From Streptomyces durocortorensis (GTDB lineage: Bacteria > Actinomycetota > Actinomycetes > Streptomycetales > Streptomycetaceae): a stretch of 64,000 bases of DNA. The position numbers and the translations under genes are program-made. The notes beneath the pieces are model-generated. The model did no database searches. It was not told the DNA's origin and was given only the letters and a program-made list of their open reading frames with translations. This document shows, in pieces, positions 8,363-16,797 of this stretch (position 1 is the first letter of the stretch; each line of letters starts with the position of its first letter). The stretch is from assembly GCF_031760065.1 (NCBI RefSeq), contig NZ_CP134500.1:3038001-3102000 (forward strand), in the 5' to 3' direction.

Positions 8363-9037
8363 TCAGGCGGGCCTGCGGCGGCGGAGCGGGGACAGCACCC
8401 GGTCCAGCACCACCAGTGCGCCTTCCACCAGCAGGGCGAGCGCGGCGACCAGCACCGCGCCCGCGAAGACCTGCGCGGTGTCGTAGGTGTTGAATCCGGC
8501 GGTGATGATCCGGCCGAGGCCGCCGAGCCCGACCATGGCCGCGATCGACGCGGTGGCCACGACCTGGACGGCGGCGGACCGCAGCCCGGTCATGATCATC
8601 GGGTAGGCGAGGGGCAGCTCGACCCGGAAGAAGAGCTGGCCGCCCGACATCCCCATGCCGCGCGCGGCCTCCACCACGGACCGGTCCACCTCGCGCATCC
8701 CGACGTAGGCGTTGGTCAGCAGCGGCGGCACCGCGAACAGCACCAGCGCGATGATCGTGGGCCAGTACCCCGAGTTGCGCAGGGGCGTGACCATGAACAG
8801 GGCCAGCACCGCGAAGACCGGCACGGCCCGCCCCACGTTGGAGACGTTGACCGCGAGCGCGCCGCCCTTGCCGATGTGCCCCAGATACAGGGCGATCGGC
8901 AGGGCGATCGCGCAGGCCACCGCGAGGGAGACCCCGCTCACGTACAGATGCTCGCCGAGCCGGTGCGCGGCCCCGCCGTCCCCCGACCAGTTGGACCCGG
9001 TGGTCAGCCAGGTCCAGGCGTCGCCGATGACTCCCAC
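8363..9037 (-). CDS. ABC transporter permease, OpuCB/ProW type (second)
   Basis: A 224-residue inner-membrane permease with about five to six hydrophobic helices. The coupling (EAA) loop reads VVEAARGMGMSGGQLFFRVELPLAYPMIMTGL. The family motif GLGGLGRIITAGFNTYDTAQVFAGA follows near the C-terminus. It lies 3 bp downstream of the first permease and 59 bp upstream of the binding-protein gene, so the three are one transcript. With the partner permease it forms the heterodimeric channel of the betaine-type importer. Confidence 0.9.
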   Translation of the reverse strand: MGVIGDAWTWLTTGSNWSGDGGAAHRLGEHLYVSGVSLAVACAIALPIALYLGHIGKGGALAVNVSNVGRAVPVFAVLALFMVTPLRNSGYWPTIIALVLFAVPPLLTNAYVGMREVDRSVVEAARGMGMSGGQLFFRVELPLAYPMIMTGLRSAAVQVVATASIAAMVGLGGLGRIITAGFNTYDTAQVFAGAVLVAALALLVEGALVVLDRVLSPLRRRRPA

Positions 9038-9040
9038 GGG

Positions 9041-9748
9041 TCAGCCCGCCTCCGCCTTCGCCGGGGCGGGCAGGGCCGCCGTGGATATGCGGGTCCAGGG
9101 TGTCAGCAGCCGCTGGAGGCCGAGCAGCAGCAGGTCGGCCGTGACCGCGAGCAGCACGCACAGCACCGAGGCGGTGAGCACCTGGGCCTTGAAGAAGCTC
9201 GGCAGCGCGTCCTCGATGAGATTGCCGAGGCCGCCCTTGCCGACGAGCGAGCCGACCGTGGTGAGCGCGACCGTCGACACGGTGGCTATCCGCAGCCCCG
9301 CCATCAGCGCGGGCAGCGCGAGCGGCAGCTCCACCTCCCACAGCAGCCGCGCCGGCCCGTATCCCATGCCCCGGGCGGCTTCTTTGGCCTCCTGCGGCAC
9401 GGCTTCGAGCCCGGCCAGGATGTTGCGTACGAGGATGGTGAGCGAATAGAGCACCAGGCCCGTGACGACCAGCGCGGCGGACAGCCCGAACAGGGGCAGC
9501 AGCAGCGAGAACATCGCCAGCGAGGGCACGGTGTAGAGCACGGTCGTCAGCCCGAGGACCGGCGCGGCGAAGCGCCGGCCCCGGCGCGCGAGCAGCGCCA
9601 GCGGAAAGGCCACCGCGAGCCCGATCAGCACCGAGACCACCGTGATCCCGGCGTGCTGGACGGTCGCATCGGCCAACTCCTGGCTGCGGGAGCGGAGATA
9701 CTCCCCGCAGATCCAGTCGTTCGTCACCAGGCAGCTCTGCTCGGCCAT
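9041..9748 (-). CDS. ABC transporter permease, OpuCD/ProW type (first)
   Basis: A 235-residue permease. ATG 9748 is preceded by GGAGGTG at good spacing. The N-terminus (CLVTNDWICGEYLRSR) matches the periplasmic stretch common in this family. The EAA loop is KEAARGMGYGPARLLWEVELPLALPALMAGL, and VGKGGLGNLIEDAL is the usual motif before the last helix. It is the first gene of the permease/permease/binding-protein operon and is divergent from the ATPase gene at 9906, with a shared 157-bp promoter region. Confidence 0.9.
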   Translation of the reverse strand: MAEQSCLVTNDWICGEYLRSRSQELADATVQHAGITVVSVLIGLAVAFPLALLARRGRRFAAPVLGLTTVLYTVPSLAMFSLLLPLFGLSAALVVTGLVLYSLTILVRNILAGLEAVPQEAKEAARGMGYGPARLLWEVELPLALPALMAGLRIATVSTVALTTVGSLVGKGGLGNLIEDALPSFFKAQVLTASVLCVLLAVTADLLLLGLQRLLTPWTRISTAALPAPAKAEAG

Positions 9749-9905
9749 CCCGCCCCCCACCTCCCGTTTCGTGCCGTCCGGTTTGTCTCGTCGCATTCGG
9801 ATCGAACTGACGACTGACGACCCTATCCTCGACCACTGACAATCGCGGAGGCTGTCGCATTCCGGCAACATGCCCTTCGCGGAACGCCCTCCACAATGGG
9901 GAACC

Positions 9906-11090
9906 ATGATCCGTTTCGAGCACGTCACCAAGCGGTACGCCGACGGCACCACCGCCGTCGACGACCTTTCCTTCGAGGTCGCCGAGGGTGAACTGGTCAC
10001 GCTCGTCGGACCTTCCGGCTGCGGCAAGACGACCACCATGAAGATGGTGAACCGGCTGATCGAACCGACCGAGGGCGGGATATTCCTCGGCGGGGACGAC
10101 ATATCCACCATCGACCCCGTCCAACTGCGCCGCCGTATCGGCTATGTGATCCAGCAGGTGGGACTCTTCCCGCACAAGACCGTCCTGGAGAACACCGCGA
10201 CCGTTCCCCATCTGCTGGGCTGGAAGCGCGGAAAGGGACGCGAACGCGCCGCCGAACTCCTCGACCTCGTCGGACTCGACCCGTCCGTTTACGGTGACCG
10301 CTATCCGGAACAGCTTTCCGGCGGCCAGCGCCAACGGGTGGGCGTGGCACGGGCATTGGCCGCCGACCCGCCCGTTCTGCTGATGGACGAGCCTTTCGGG
10401 GCGGTCGACCCGGTCGTCCGCGAGCGCCTCCAGAACGAATTCCTGAAACTCCAGGCCCAGGTCCGTAAAACCGTGCTGTTCGTCACCCACGACATCGAGG
10501 AGGCCGTCCGCCTCGGCGACCGGATCGCCGTCTACGGCCAGGGCCGCATCGAGCAGTTCGACTCCCCCGCCACCGTGCTCGGGGCCCCCGCGACCCCCTA
10601 CGTGGCCGACTTCGTCGGCGCCGACCGGGGGCTCAAGCGCCTCTCGGTGACACCCATCGAGGAGAGCGACCTCGACCAGCCGCCCGTCGTCCACCTCGAC
10701 GACCCGCTGACCGCGGCCACCGAGCGGCTCAGGTCCGAGGGCGCGCGCTGGGCGGTCGTCCTGGACGGCCGCGACAACCTGCACGGCTGGATACCCGCCG
10801 ACGCGACGGCCGCCGACGCCACCGCCAAGGACACCGTCCGCGAGTACGCCCGCCGCATGGAGGCCTGGCTTCCGCTCGGTGCACCCCTCAAGCAGGCGTT
10901 CGCCACCATGCTCCAGCACGACGCGGGCTGGATCGCGGTGATCGACAAGGAGAGCGAGGGCCGCTTCCTCGGCGTACTGACCCCCGCCCGGCTGCACGAG
11001 GCCCTGCGCCGCTCGATCGACGCCGACGCCCAGGACGTACCGCGTGCGGAGGTCGCGGTGGAGACGGTGGCGACGATCGCCACCGCGTAG
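9906..11090 (+). CDS. Betaine/proline-type ABC transporter ATPase with CBS domains
   Basis: A 394-residue ATPase of the OpuCA/ProV class. Walker A is GPSGCGKT (35-42), the Q loop follows VIQQVGLF, the signature is LSGGQRQRVGVARAL, and Walker B is VLLMDEPFGAVD. The region from ~255 to 380 contains two CBS modules (VVHLDDPLTAATERL..., LPLGAPLKQAFATML...), known in OpuA systems to gate transport by ionic strength. It is transcribed away from the permease operon; in most bacteria the ATPase is in that operon, so here stoichiometry may be set by two promoters in 9749-9905. Confidence 0.92.
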   Translation: MIRFEHVTKRYADGTTAVDDLSFEVAEGELVTLVGPSGCGKTTTMKMVNRLIEPTEGGIFLGGDDISTIDPVQLRRRIGYVIQQVGLFPHKTVLENTATVPHLLGWKRGKGRERAAELLDLVGLDPSVYGDRYPEQLSGGQRQRVGVARALAADPPVLLMDEPFGAVDPVVRERLQNEFLKLQAQVRKTVLFVTHDIEEAVRLGDRIAVYGQGRIEQFDSPATVLGAPATPYVADFVGADRGLKRLSVTPIEESDLDQPPVVHLDDPLTAATERLRSEGARWAVVLDGRDNLHGWIPADATAADATAKDTVREYARRMEAWLPLGAPLKQAFATMLQHDAGWIAVIDKESEGRFLGVLTPARLHEALRRSIDADAQDVPRAEVAVETVATIATA

Positions 11091-11104
11091 CCGGCGCCGG
11101 GCGG

Positions 11105-12226
11105 TCAGTTCTCACTGAGCCGGGCGCTCAGCCACTCCAGGGCCGGCGGAATCTCCCGCCGCCAGGTCGTGAAGTTGTGCCCGCCGCTGTCGAGCACGAT
11201 GGACGACACCTTCGCCGGGGCCTTCACCTTCTCGATGAACTTCATCGTGCTCCTCAGGTTGCCCTCGCCCTCCCGGGACGTCGTCACCAGGAAGGACCCG
11301 CCGGACGGCGGCCGGTTCTCCAGGGTCCACATCAGGTCGGCCCGGTCGCGCAGTGCCTGGTCGCCGTGGAACAGGTCCCCGGTCGTCGGGTCCTCGGCGG
11401 CCTTGTAGTACGCGGAGAGCCCGGCGCTCGCCGCGTACCGGTCCGGGTGGTGCAGGCCGATCTTCAGCGCGCAGTAGCCGCCGGTCGAGTTGCCGATGAT
11501 GCCCCAGTTACGGGCCTTGTCCCCGACCCGGTAGGAGCCCGAGACCGCCTCGGGGAGGTCCTTCGCGAAGAACGTCTCGGTCTGCGGGCCCTTAGGGATG
11601 TCCACGCACTCGGTGTCCCTGGGCGGCGCGACCGTGGGCCGCAGCATCACCAGGATCATCGGCTGCGCCTTGCCCGCCTTCACCCGCTCGTGCGCCGTCT
11701 GCGGATAGCGCAGCCCCTTCAGCAGGTTCTCCGCCGTCCCCGGGTAGCCGGTGAGGACCACGACCGCCGGGAACTTCCGCCCGGCGTACGCGCTCTGGAA
11801 GTACTCCGGCGGCAGATAGACGTACGCCGGGGACTCGATGCCCGACGTGCGCCCCGAGACGACCACCTTGTCGATCCGCCCGCCGACCGCCGGGACCCGT
11901 CCGCCCGGCACGTCCGGGTGCTGGGTGCCGATCCGTGCCATGTGCCGCGAGCCCGGCCCGCCGTCCGCGTGGTCGGTGACCACGCCGACGTCCTGCTTCC
12001 GGCCGAAGAGGTCGGCCCAGGAACCGTAGAAGAGGAAGGCGTTGTTGGCCGCGAGGCCCACCGCGGCGAACAGCATCAGCTGGGTCGCCAGCAACAGCCC
12101 CACCCGGCCCGTGACCGAGGCCGCGCCGCGCCGGGCCAGGCGCGGCCAGAGCCAGACGGTGGCGGTGAACAGCACGACGGCCAGTGCCGCCACGACCGCC
12201 AGAACTGCTTTGCTGGTGAGACCCAT
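11105..12226 (-). CDS. Membrane-anchored esterase-family alpha/beta hydrolase
   Basis: A 373-residue protein with two N-terminal membrane helices (~8-26 and ~42-64) and an extracytoplasmic esterase-D/antigen-85-like hydrolase domain. The nucleophile is probably Ser247 in GNSTGGYCALK, with His350 in GGHNFTTW. A tyrosine-rich oxyanion region (YVYLPPEYF) begins the domain. The fold is used by esterases and mycolyltransferases; acting on an envelope or extracellular ester is inference. It is convergent with the ABC ATPase (14 bp apart) and divergent from the MprF-like gene. ATG 12226 is preceded by a GAAGAAAG ribosome-binding site. Confidence 0.82.
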   Translation of the reverse strand: MGLTSKAVLAVVAALAVVLFTATVWLWPRLARRGAASVTGRVGLLLATQLMLFAAVGLAANNAFLFYGSWADLFGRKQDVGVVTDHADGGPGSRHMARIGTQHPDVPGGRVPAVGGRIDKVVVSGRTSGIESPAYVYLPPEYFQSAYAGRKFPAVVVLTGYPGTAENLLKGLRYPQTAHERVKAGKAQPMILVMLRPTVAPPRDTECVDIPKGPQTETFFAKDLPEAVSGSYRVGDKARNWGIIGNSTGGYCALKIGLHHPDRYAASAGLSAYYKAAEDPTTGDLFHGDQALRDRADLMWTLENRPPSGGSFLVTTSREGEGNLRSTMKFIEKVKAPAKVSSIVLDSGGHNFTTWRREIPPALEWLSARLSEN

Positions 12227-12377
12227 GAGTGAGCTTTCTTCTCGCTGATTCCGTGCGGGAAATTTCCGGAATGTGGAGGAACCCGCGCTCCACAACCCCC
12301 GTCCTAGAGGGCGCACATCGTCCGCAGAGGCTCCGGCCGGCGGACTCAAGGAATCTCTCGCGAAGCCACGGGAAGCG

Positions 12378-14210
12378 ATGTCTGTCACGCTAGATGGGGA
12401 TAAATCGGTACCGGTTCCGCAGCGGGTCCGCCGGTTGCTGCGCGGGCCGCGCCCCGAATCCGTGCCGGCCGTCGTCGGCACCGCCTGCACCGTCGTCGGG
12501 CTGATCGACGTCGCGGCGGGGGTCTTCCCCCGCTTCCGGCACAGCCGGATGCACACCGTCGCCGAAGTGCTCCCCGGAGCGCTCGGCCCGTTCGCCGCCG
12601 CGCTCTCGCTGAGCGCGGGCATGCTCCTGCTGCTGCTCGCGCACGGGCTGAAGCGGCACAAGCGGCGGGCCTGGCGGGCGGCGGTCATCCTGCTGCCGGC
12701 GGGGGCCGTGGCGCAGTTCGCGTACCGGCACTCGATCGTCGGGGTGCTGGTCTCGCTGACGCTCTGCGCTCTCCTGGTCCGCCACCGGGACCAGTTCCGG
12801 GCGCTGCCCGACCCGCGCAGCCGCTGGCGGGCTCTGGCCAACTTCGTGCTGCTCGGGGCCGGTTCGCTGATGCTCGGGCTGATCATCGTCAGCGTCCACC
12901 CGGGCCGGGTCGTCGGGGCCCCGTCCATCGCGGACCGGCTCCAGCACGTGCTGTACGGCCTGTTCGGCGTCGAGGGCCCCGTCGACTACGCGGGCCGGAC
13001 CAGCTGGACCGTGGCGTACTCGCTGGGCGCGCTCGGCCTGCTGACCGCCGTCACCACCATCTACCTCGCCTTCCGCCCCGAGCACCCGGCCGCCCGCCTC
13101 ACCGAGGACGACGAGAGCAGGCTGCGGGCGCTGCTGGAGACGCACGGCGGCCGCGACTCCCTCGGCCACTTCGCACTCCGCCGCGACAAGGGCGTCGTCT
13201 TCTCCCCGAGCGGCAAGGCCGCCGTCTGCTACCGGGTCGTCTCCGGGGTGATGCTGGCCAGCGGCGACCCCATCGGTGACGTCGAGGCGTGGCCGGGCGC
13301 GATCGAGCGGTTCATGGACGAGGCGAAGGCGCACTCCTGGACCCCCGCCGTGATGGGGTGCAGCGAGACCGGCGGCCAGGTCTGGACCCGCGAGACCGGC
13401 CTCACCGCGCTGGAGCTGGGCGACGAGGCGGTGGTGGACGTCGCGGATTTCTCCCTCGCCGGACGGGCCATGCGAAACGTGCGCCAAATGGTCAAGCGCA
13501 TCGAACGCAACGGCTACGAGACCCGGGTCCGGCGGGCACGTGACATCGGCGACACCGAGCTGGACCGCATCCGCCGCGCCGCCGCCGACTGGCGCGGCAC
13601 CGACACCGAGCGCGGCTTCTCCATGGCGCTCGGCCGCATCGGCGACCCGGCCGACGGCGACTGCGTCATCGCCACCGCCCACCTCCCCGGCTCCGGCACG
13701 GAGGACTCCCCGCACGGCGACCTGAAGGCCGTCCTCCACTTCGTCCCCTGGGGGCGCGACGGGATGTCCCTGGAGCTGATGCGCCGCGACCGTGCCGCCG
13801 ACCCCGGCATGAACGAGCTCCTGATCGTCGCCGCCCTCCAGGCCGCCGGGAAGCTCGGCGTCGAGCGGGTCTCGCTGAACTTCGCGATGTTCCGCTCCGC
13901 GCTGGCCCGCGGCGAGCGGCTCGGCGCGGGACCGGTACTGCGCTGCTGGCGCGGGCTGCTGATCTTCCTGTCGCGCTGGTTCCAGATCGAATCGCTGTAC
14001 AAGTTCAACGCGAAGTTCCGCCCGCGCTGGGAGCCCCGCTTCGTGGTCTTCCGCACCAGCCGCGACCTGCCCCGCATAGGGATCGCGGCGATGCAGGCGG
14101 AGGGCTTCGTGAACCTCTCGCTGCCCCGCCCGTTCCGCTCCCGGGGCGCGCGCCCGTGCGGCCACGTCCGGCGCACCGCACCGGAGCAGCACGAGGTGAG
14201 CGCGGCGTAG
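12378..14210 (+). CDS. MprF/LysX-like membrane protein with DUF2156 aminoacyltransferase domain
   Basis: A 610-residue protein. Six or so hydrophobic helices occupy residues ~30-235, then a cytoplasmic DUF2156 (phosphatidylglycerol lysyltransferase C-terminal, GNAT-like) domain to ~580. Typical parts are GVVFSPSGKAAVCYRVV, LASGDPIGD and a late SLNFAMFRSALARGERLG plus FQIESLYKFNAKFRPRWEPRF. Such proteins transfer an amino acid from tRNA to phosphatidylglycerol to reduce envelope negative charge; no lysyl-tRNA synthetase domain is fused here. ATG 12378 follows GGAAG closely; GTG 12273 would add 35 residues with no family resemblance. The gene is divergent from the esterase. Confidence 0.82.
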   Translation: MSVTLDGDKSVPVPQRVRRLLRGPRPESVPAVVGTACTVVGLIDVAAGVFPRFRHSRMHTVAEVLPGALGPFAAALSLSAGMLLLLLAHGLKRHKRRAWRAAVILLPAGAVAQFAYRHSIVGVLVSLTLCALLVRHRDQFRALPDPRSRWRALANFVLLGAGSLMLGLIIVSVHPGRVVGAPSIADRLQHVLYGLFGVEGPVDYAGRTSWTVAYSLGALGLLTAVTTIYLAFRPEHPAARLTEDDESRLRALLETHGGRDSLGHFALRRDKGVVFSPSGKAAVCYRVVSGVMLASGDPIGDVEAWPGAIERFMDEAKAHSWTPAVMGCSETGGQVWTRETGLTALELGDEAVVDVADFSLAGRAMRNVRQMVKRIERNGYETRVRRARDIGDTELDRIRRAAADWRGTDTERGFSMALGRIGDPADGDCVIATAHLPGSGTEDSPHGDLKAVLHFVPWGRDGMSLELMRRDRAADPGMNELLIVAALQAAGKLGVERVSLNFAMFRSALARGERLGAGPVLRCWRGLLIFLSRWFQIESLYKFNAKFRPRWEPRFVVFRTSRDLPRIGIAAMQAEGFVNLSLPRPFRSRGARPCGHVRRTAPEQHEVSAA

Positions 14211-14227
14211 GGGTGCCGTACGGGGCC

Positions 14228-14233
14228 TAGGCT
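14228..14233 (+). promoter_or_regulatory. -10 box for leaderless folP transcription
   Basis: TAGGCT lies six bases before the ATG at 14240, so initiation about seven bases downstream would fall on or next to the start codon. folP has no purine-rich ribosome-binding site. TAGGCT is a common Streptomyces -10 form. No good -35 box is seen. Confidence 0.6.
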
Positions 14234-14239
14234 GGTGGC

Positions 14240-15100
14240 ATGAGTACGTCACGCACACGGGGCACGGTCGGAGGGCTGCCGGAGTGGGACCGCTGTGCGG
14301 TCATGGGTGTCGTCAACGTGACGCCCGACTCCTTCTCCGACGGTGGCCGCTGGTTCGACACCACGGCCGCCGTCAAGCACGGACTGCACCTGGTCTCCGA
14401 GGGTGCGGACCTGGTCGACGTGGGCGGCGAGTCGACCCGCCCGGGCGCCAGCCGGGTGGACGAGGCCGAGGAGCTGCGCCGGGTGGTCCCGGTCGTGCGG
14501 GGGCTGGCCTCCGAGGGCGTCACCGTCTCCGTGGACACCATGCGCGCCCGCGTCGCCGAGCAGGCCGTCGCCGCCGGGGCCGCCCTGGTCAACGACGTCA
14601 GCGGCGGGCTGGCCGACCCGGGCATGATCCCGGCGGTCGCCGCCGCCGAGGTCCCGTTCGTGGTGATGCACTGGCGCGGCTTCAGCGAGTCGATGAACAG
14701 CCGTGCGGTGTACGGGGACGTCGTCGCCGAGGTCCTCGACGAGCTGCGGCAGCGGATGGACGCGGTGATCGCGGGCGGTGTCGCCCCGGACCGCGTCGTG
14801 ATCGACCCGGGCCTCGGCTTCGCCAAGGACGCCCCTCACGACCTGGCTCTCGTCGCGCACCTGGCCGAGCTGCACGGCCTGGGCCGCCCGCTGCTGGTGG
14901 CCGCCTCCCGCAAACGCTTCCTCGGGCACGTCCTGGCCGCCCCGGACGCCTCACCGCCTCCCGCCCGCGAACGGGACGCGGCCACCGCGGCCGTCTCCGC
15001 CCTCGCCGCGCAGGCCGGCGCCTGGGCGGTCCGGGTCCACGAGGTACGGGCCACCGCCGACGCGGTCCGGGTCGCCCGCGCGGTCGAGGGAGCCGCGTGA
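14240..15100 (+). CDS. folP: Dihydropteroate synthase
   Basis: A 286-residue cytoplasmic enzyme that joins p-aminobenzoate to dihydropterin pyrophosphate in folate synthesis; the sulfonamide target. Family motifs are all present: MGVVNVTPDSFSDGG, DVGGESTRPGA, SVDTMRA, LVNDVSGGL, FVVMHWRG and ASRKRFLG. It opens a cluster with an NTF2-like gene, folB and folK. Its stop overlaps the next start in the sequence GTGA (15097-15100), implying translational coupling. ATG 14240 is used because a -10 box just upstream suggests a leaderless message. Confidence 0.95.
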   Translation: MSTSRTRGTVGGLPEWDRCAVMGVVNVTPDSFSDGGRWFDTTAAVKHGLHLVSEGADLVDVGGESTRPGASRVDEAEELRRVVPVVRGLASEGVTVSVDTMRARVAEQAVAAGAALVNDVSGGLADPGMIPAVAAAEVPFVVMHWRGFSESMNSRAVYGDVVAEVLDELRQRMDAVIAGGVAPDRVVIDPGLGFAKDAPHDLALVAHLAELHGLGRPLLVAASRKRFLGHVLAAPDASPPPARERDAATAAVSALAAQAGAWAVRVHEVRATADAVRVARAVEGAA

Positions 15101-15570
15101 ACGAGGAGCACGCACGGGCCGCCGCCGACATCGCGGAGGTCGAGGCGGCCAACACCGCCTTCTACGAGGCACTGGAACGCGGCGACTACGAGGAGCTGTC
15201 CGGACTCTGGCTGCCGGGTGAGGACCTCACCGTCTCCTGCGTCCACCCGGGCTGGCCGGTGCTCTCGGGGCGGGGCGAGGTACTGCGGAGCTACGCCCTG
15301 ATCATGGCGAACACCGAGTACATCCAGTTCTTCCTCACCGACGTCAACATCGCGATGACCGGGGACACCGCCCTGGTCACCTGCACCGAGAACATCCTCA
15401 GCGGCGGGCCCGCCGAGGACGGCAACGCGCTGGGCCCCCTCGTCGGCCAGCTGGTCGTCGCCACGAACGTGTTCCGGCGCACCCCGGACGGCTGGAAACT
15501 CTGGTCCCACCACGGTTCACCCGTACTGACGGAAACCGACGAGGACGACGACGGGGAAACACCCTCCTGA
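15097..15570 (+). CDS. NTF2/SnoaL-like protein inside the folate cluster
   Basis: A 157-residue protein of the nuclear-transport-factor-2-like alpha+beta barrel type, beginning VNEEHARAAADIAEVEAANTAF. Visible family features are the N-terminal helices (FYEALERGDYEELSGLWLP), the CVHPGWPVLSGRGEVLRSYALIM loop and the C-terminal strands VATNVFRRTPDGWKLWSHHGS. Such folds host small catalytic or ligand pockets; several calcium/calmodulin-kinase association-like relatives share the HHG ending. It is translationally coupled to folP. Its conserved-looking place between folP and folB suggests a role in folate metabolism, but none is established to my knowledge. Confidence 0.82.
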   Translation: MNEEHARAAADIAEVEAANTAFYEALERGDYEELSGLWLPGEDLTVSCVHPGWPVLSGRGEVLRSYALIMANTEYIQFFLTDVNIAMTGDTALVTCTENILSGGPAEDGNALGPLVGQLVVATNVFRRTPDGWKLWSHHGSPVLTETDEDDDGETPS

Positions 15571-15755
15571 GTGGGTACGGGACGGATAGGGGTTGGCATC
15601 CGGAACCCCGGGTAGGGCGGCTACCAGCCCCGTGTGCGCTGCCTGGGCCCCACGGGCGAGCACTGTCGGTGCCCGCAGGTAGATTCACAGGACGGCACCT
15701 CGCCGCCCGCACGCGGCCGGGTGCCCCTCGACCAACGACAGCAGGAGTGATTCGC

Positions 15756-16115
15756 GTGGATCGTGTCGCGCTGCGCGGCCTCAAGGCCCGTGGGCACCAC
15801 GGCGTCTTCCCCCGGGAACGGGAAGAGGGCCAGACCTTCATCGTCGACCTGGTGCTCGGCCTCGACACCCGCCCCGCGGCCGCCGCCGACGACCTGGCCC
15901 GCACCGTGCACTACGGCGTGGTCGCCGAGGAGGTCGTCGACGTGGTCACCGGCGAACCGGTCGATCTGATCGAGACGCTCGCCGAGCGCATCGCCCAGCA
16001 GTGCCTGAAGCACCAGGGCGTCCAAGAGGTAGAGGTCGTCGTGCACAAGCCGGATGCGCCGATCACCGTCCCCTTCGACGACGTGACCATCACCATCACC
16101 CGGAGCCGAGCATGA
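15756..16115 (+). CDS. folB: Dihydroneopterin aldolase
   Basis: A 119-residue enzyme cleaving 7,8-dihydroneopterin to 6-hydroxymethyl-dihydropterin and glycolaldehyde. Family landmarks are RVALRGLKARGHHGVFPREREEGQ, TVHYGVVAEEV and the late LIETLAERIAQQCL and VEVVVHKPDAPI. Start GTG 15756 is preceded by AGGAG. It follows the NTF2-like gene after 185 bp and overlaps folK by ATGA (16112-16115), so FolB and FolK, which act consecutively, are coupled in translation. Confidence 0.95.
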   Translation: MDRVALRGLKARGHHGVFPREREEGQTFIVDLVLGLDTRPAAAADDLARTVHYGVVAEEVVDVVTGEPVDLIETLAERIAQQCLKHQGVQEVEVVVHKPDAPITVPFDDVTITITRSRA

Positions 16116-16723
16116 CTGCATTTTCCACCGAAGGGCAGAGCGACCCGACCGTACAGCCGGTCCCGACCGCCGTCGTCCGGCAGGTGGACGCCGCGGACGT
16201 CACGCTCTCCAACCCCAAGATGGCCGTGATCTCCCTCGGCTCGAACCTGGGCAACCGGCTGGAGACCCTCCAGGGGGCCATCGACGCCCTGGAGGACACC
16301 CCCGGTCTGCGGGTCAAGGCCGTGTCCCCGGTGTACGAGACGGAGCCCTGGGGCGTCGAGGCGGGCTCCCAGCCCGCCTACTTCAACGCGGTGATCGTCG
16401 TGAAGACGACGCTGCCCCCGGCCTCCCTGCTGGAGCGCGGCCAGGCCATCGAGGAGGCCTTCGACCGGGTCCGCGAGGAGCGCTGGGGCCCGCGCACCAT
16501 CGACGTCGACATCGTGTCGTACGCGGACGTCCTCTCCGACGACCCGGTGCTCACGCTCCCCCACCCGCGCGCGCACGAGCGGGCCTTCGTCCTCGCCCCC
16601 TGGCACGACGTGGACCCCGAGGCCCAGCTGCCCGGCGCGGGCCCGGTCGCCGAGCTGCTCGCCGACGTCGGCCGCGACAGCGTCCTGCCCCGCGCCGACC
16701 TGGAACTGCGCCTGCCGGAGTAA
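16112..16723 (+). CDS. folK: 6-hydroxymethyl-7,8-dihydropterin pyrophosphokinase
   Basis: A 203-residue enzyme that pyrophosphorylates hydroxymethyl-dihydropterin, feeding FolP. Motifs are ISLGSNLGNRLETLQGAIDAL, SPVYETEPWGV, YFNAVI, and the ATP/metal site RWGPRTIDVDIVSYADV followed by LPHPRAHERAFVLAPW. A ~40-residue N-terminal extension precedes the domain and has no known function. The start overlaps the end of folB. The next gene (DUF3180) has its own -10 box soon after the folK stop. Confidence 0.95.
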   Translation: MTAFSTEGQSDPTVQPVPTAVVRQVDAADVTLSNPKMAVISLGSNLGNRLETLQGAIDALEDTPGLRVKAVSPVYETEPWGVEAGSQPAYFNAVIVVKTTLPPASLLERGQAIEEAFDRVREERWGPRTIDVDIVSYADVLSDDPVLTLPHPRAHERAFVLAPWHDVDPEAQLPGAGPVAELLADVGRDSVLPRADLELRLPE

Positions 16724-16727
16724 TCGT

Positions 16728-16733
16728 TAGGCT
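16728..16733 (+). promoter_or_regulatory. -10 box upstream of the DUF3180 gene
   Basis: TAGGCT begins five bases after the folK stop and 65 bp before the GTG start at 16798. It matches the -10 form used upstream of folP, so the membrane-protein gene probably has a promoter of its own besides any readthrough. Confidence 0.45.
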
Positions 16734-16797
16734 CGACGGACGGCGGTCCGGCGCACGGCCGGGCCGGGCACAGGCGGCGCGAAGGGCGGCTCACTCG

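Noticed and set aside
7329..10997. A 1222-codon open frame on the minus strand through the whole ABC transporter region
   Set aside because: Only its last third (binding protein, from 8303) is protein-like; the rest is antisense or out of frame to two permeases and the ATPase, a usual artefact of high GC.
12273..12377. N-terminal extension of the MprF-like protein from GTG 12273
   Set aside because: The 35 added residues are polar and repeat-like, lack family resemblance, and would overlap the divergent esterase promoter.
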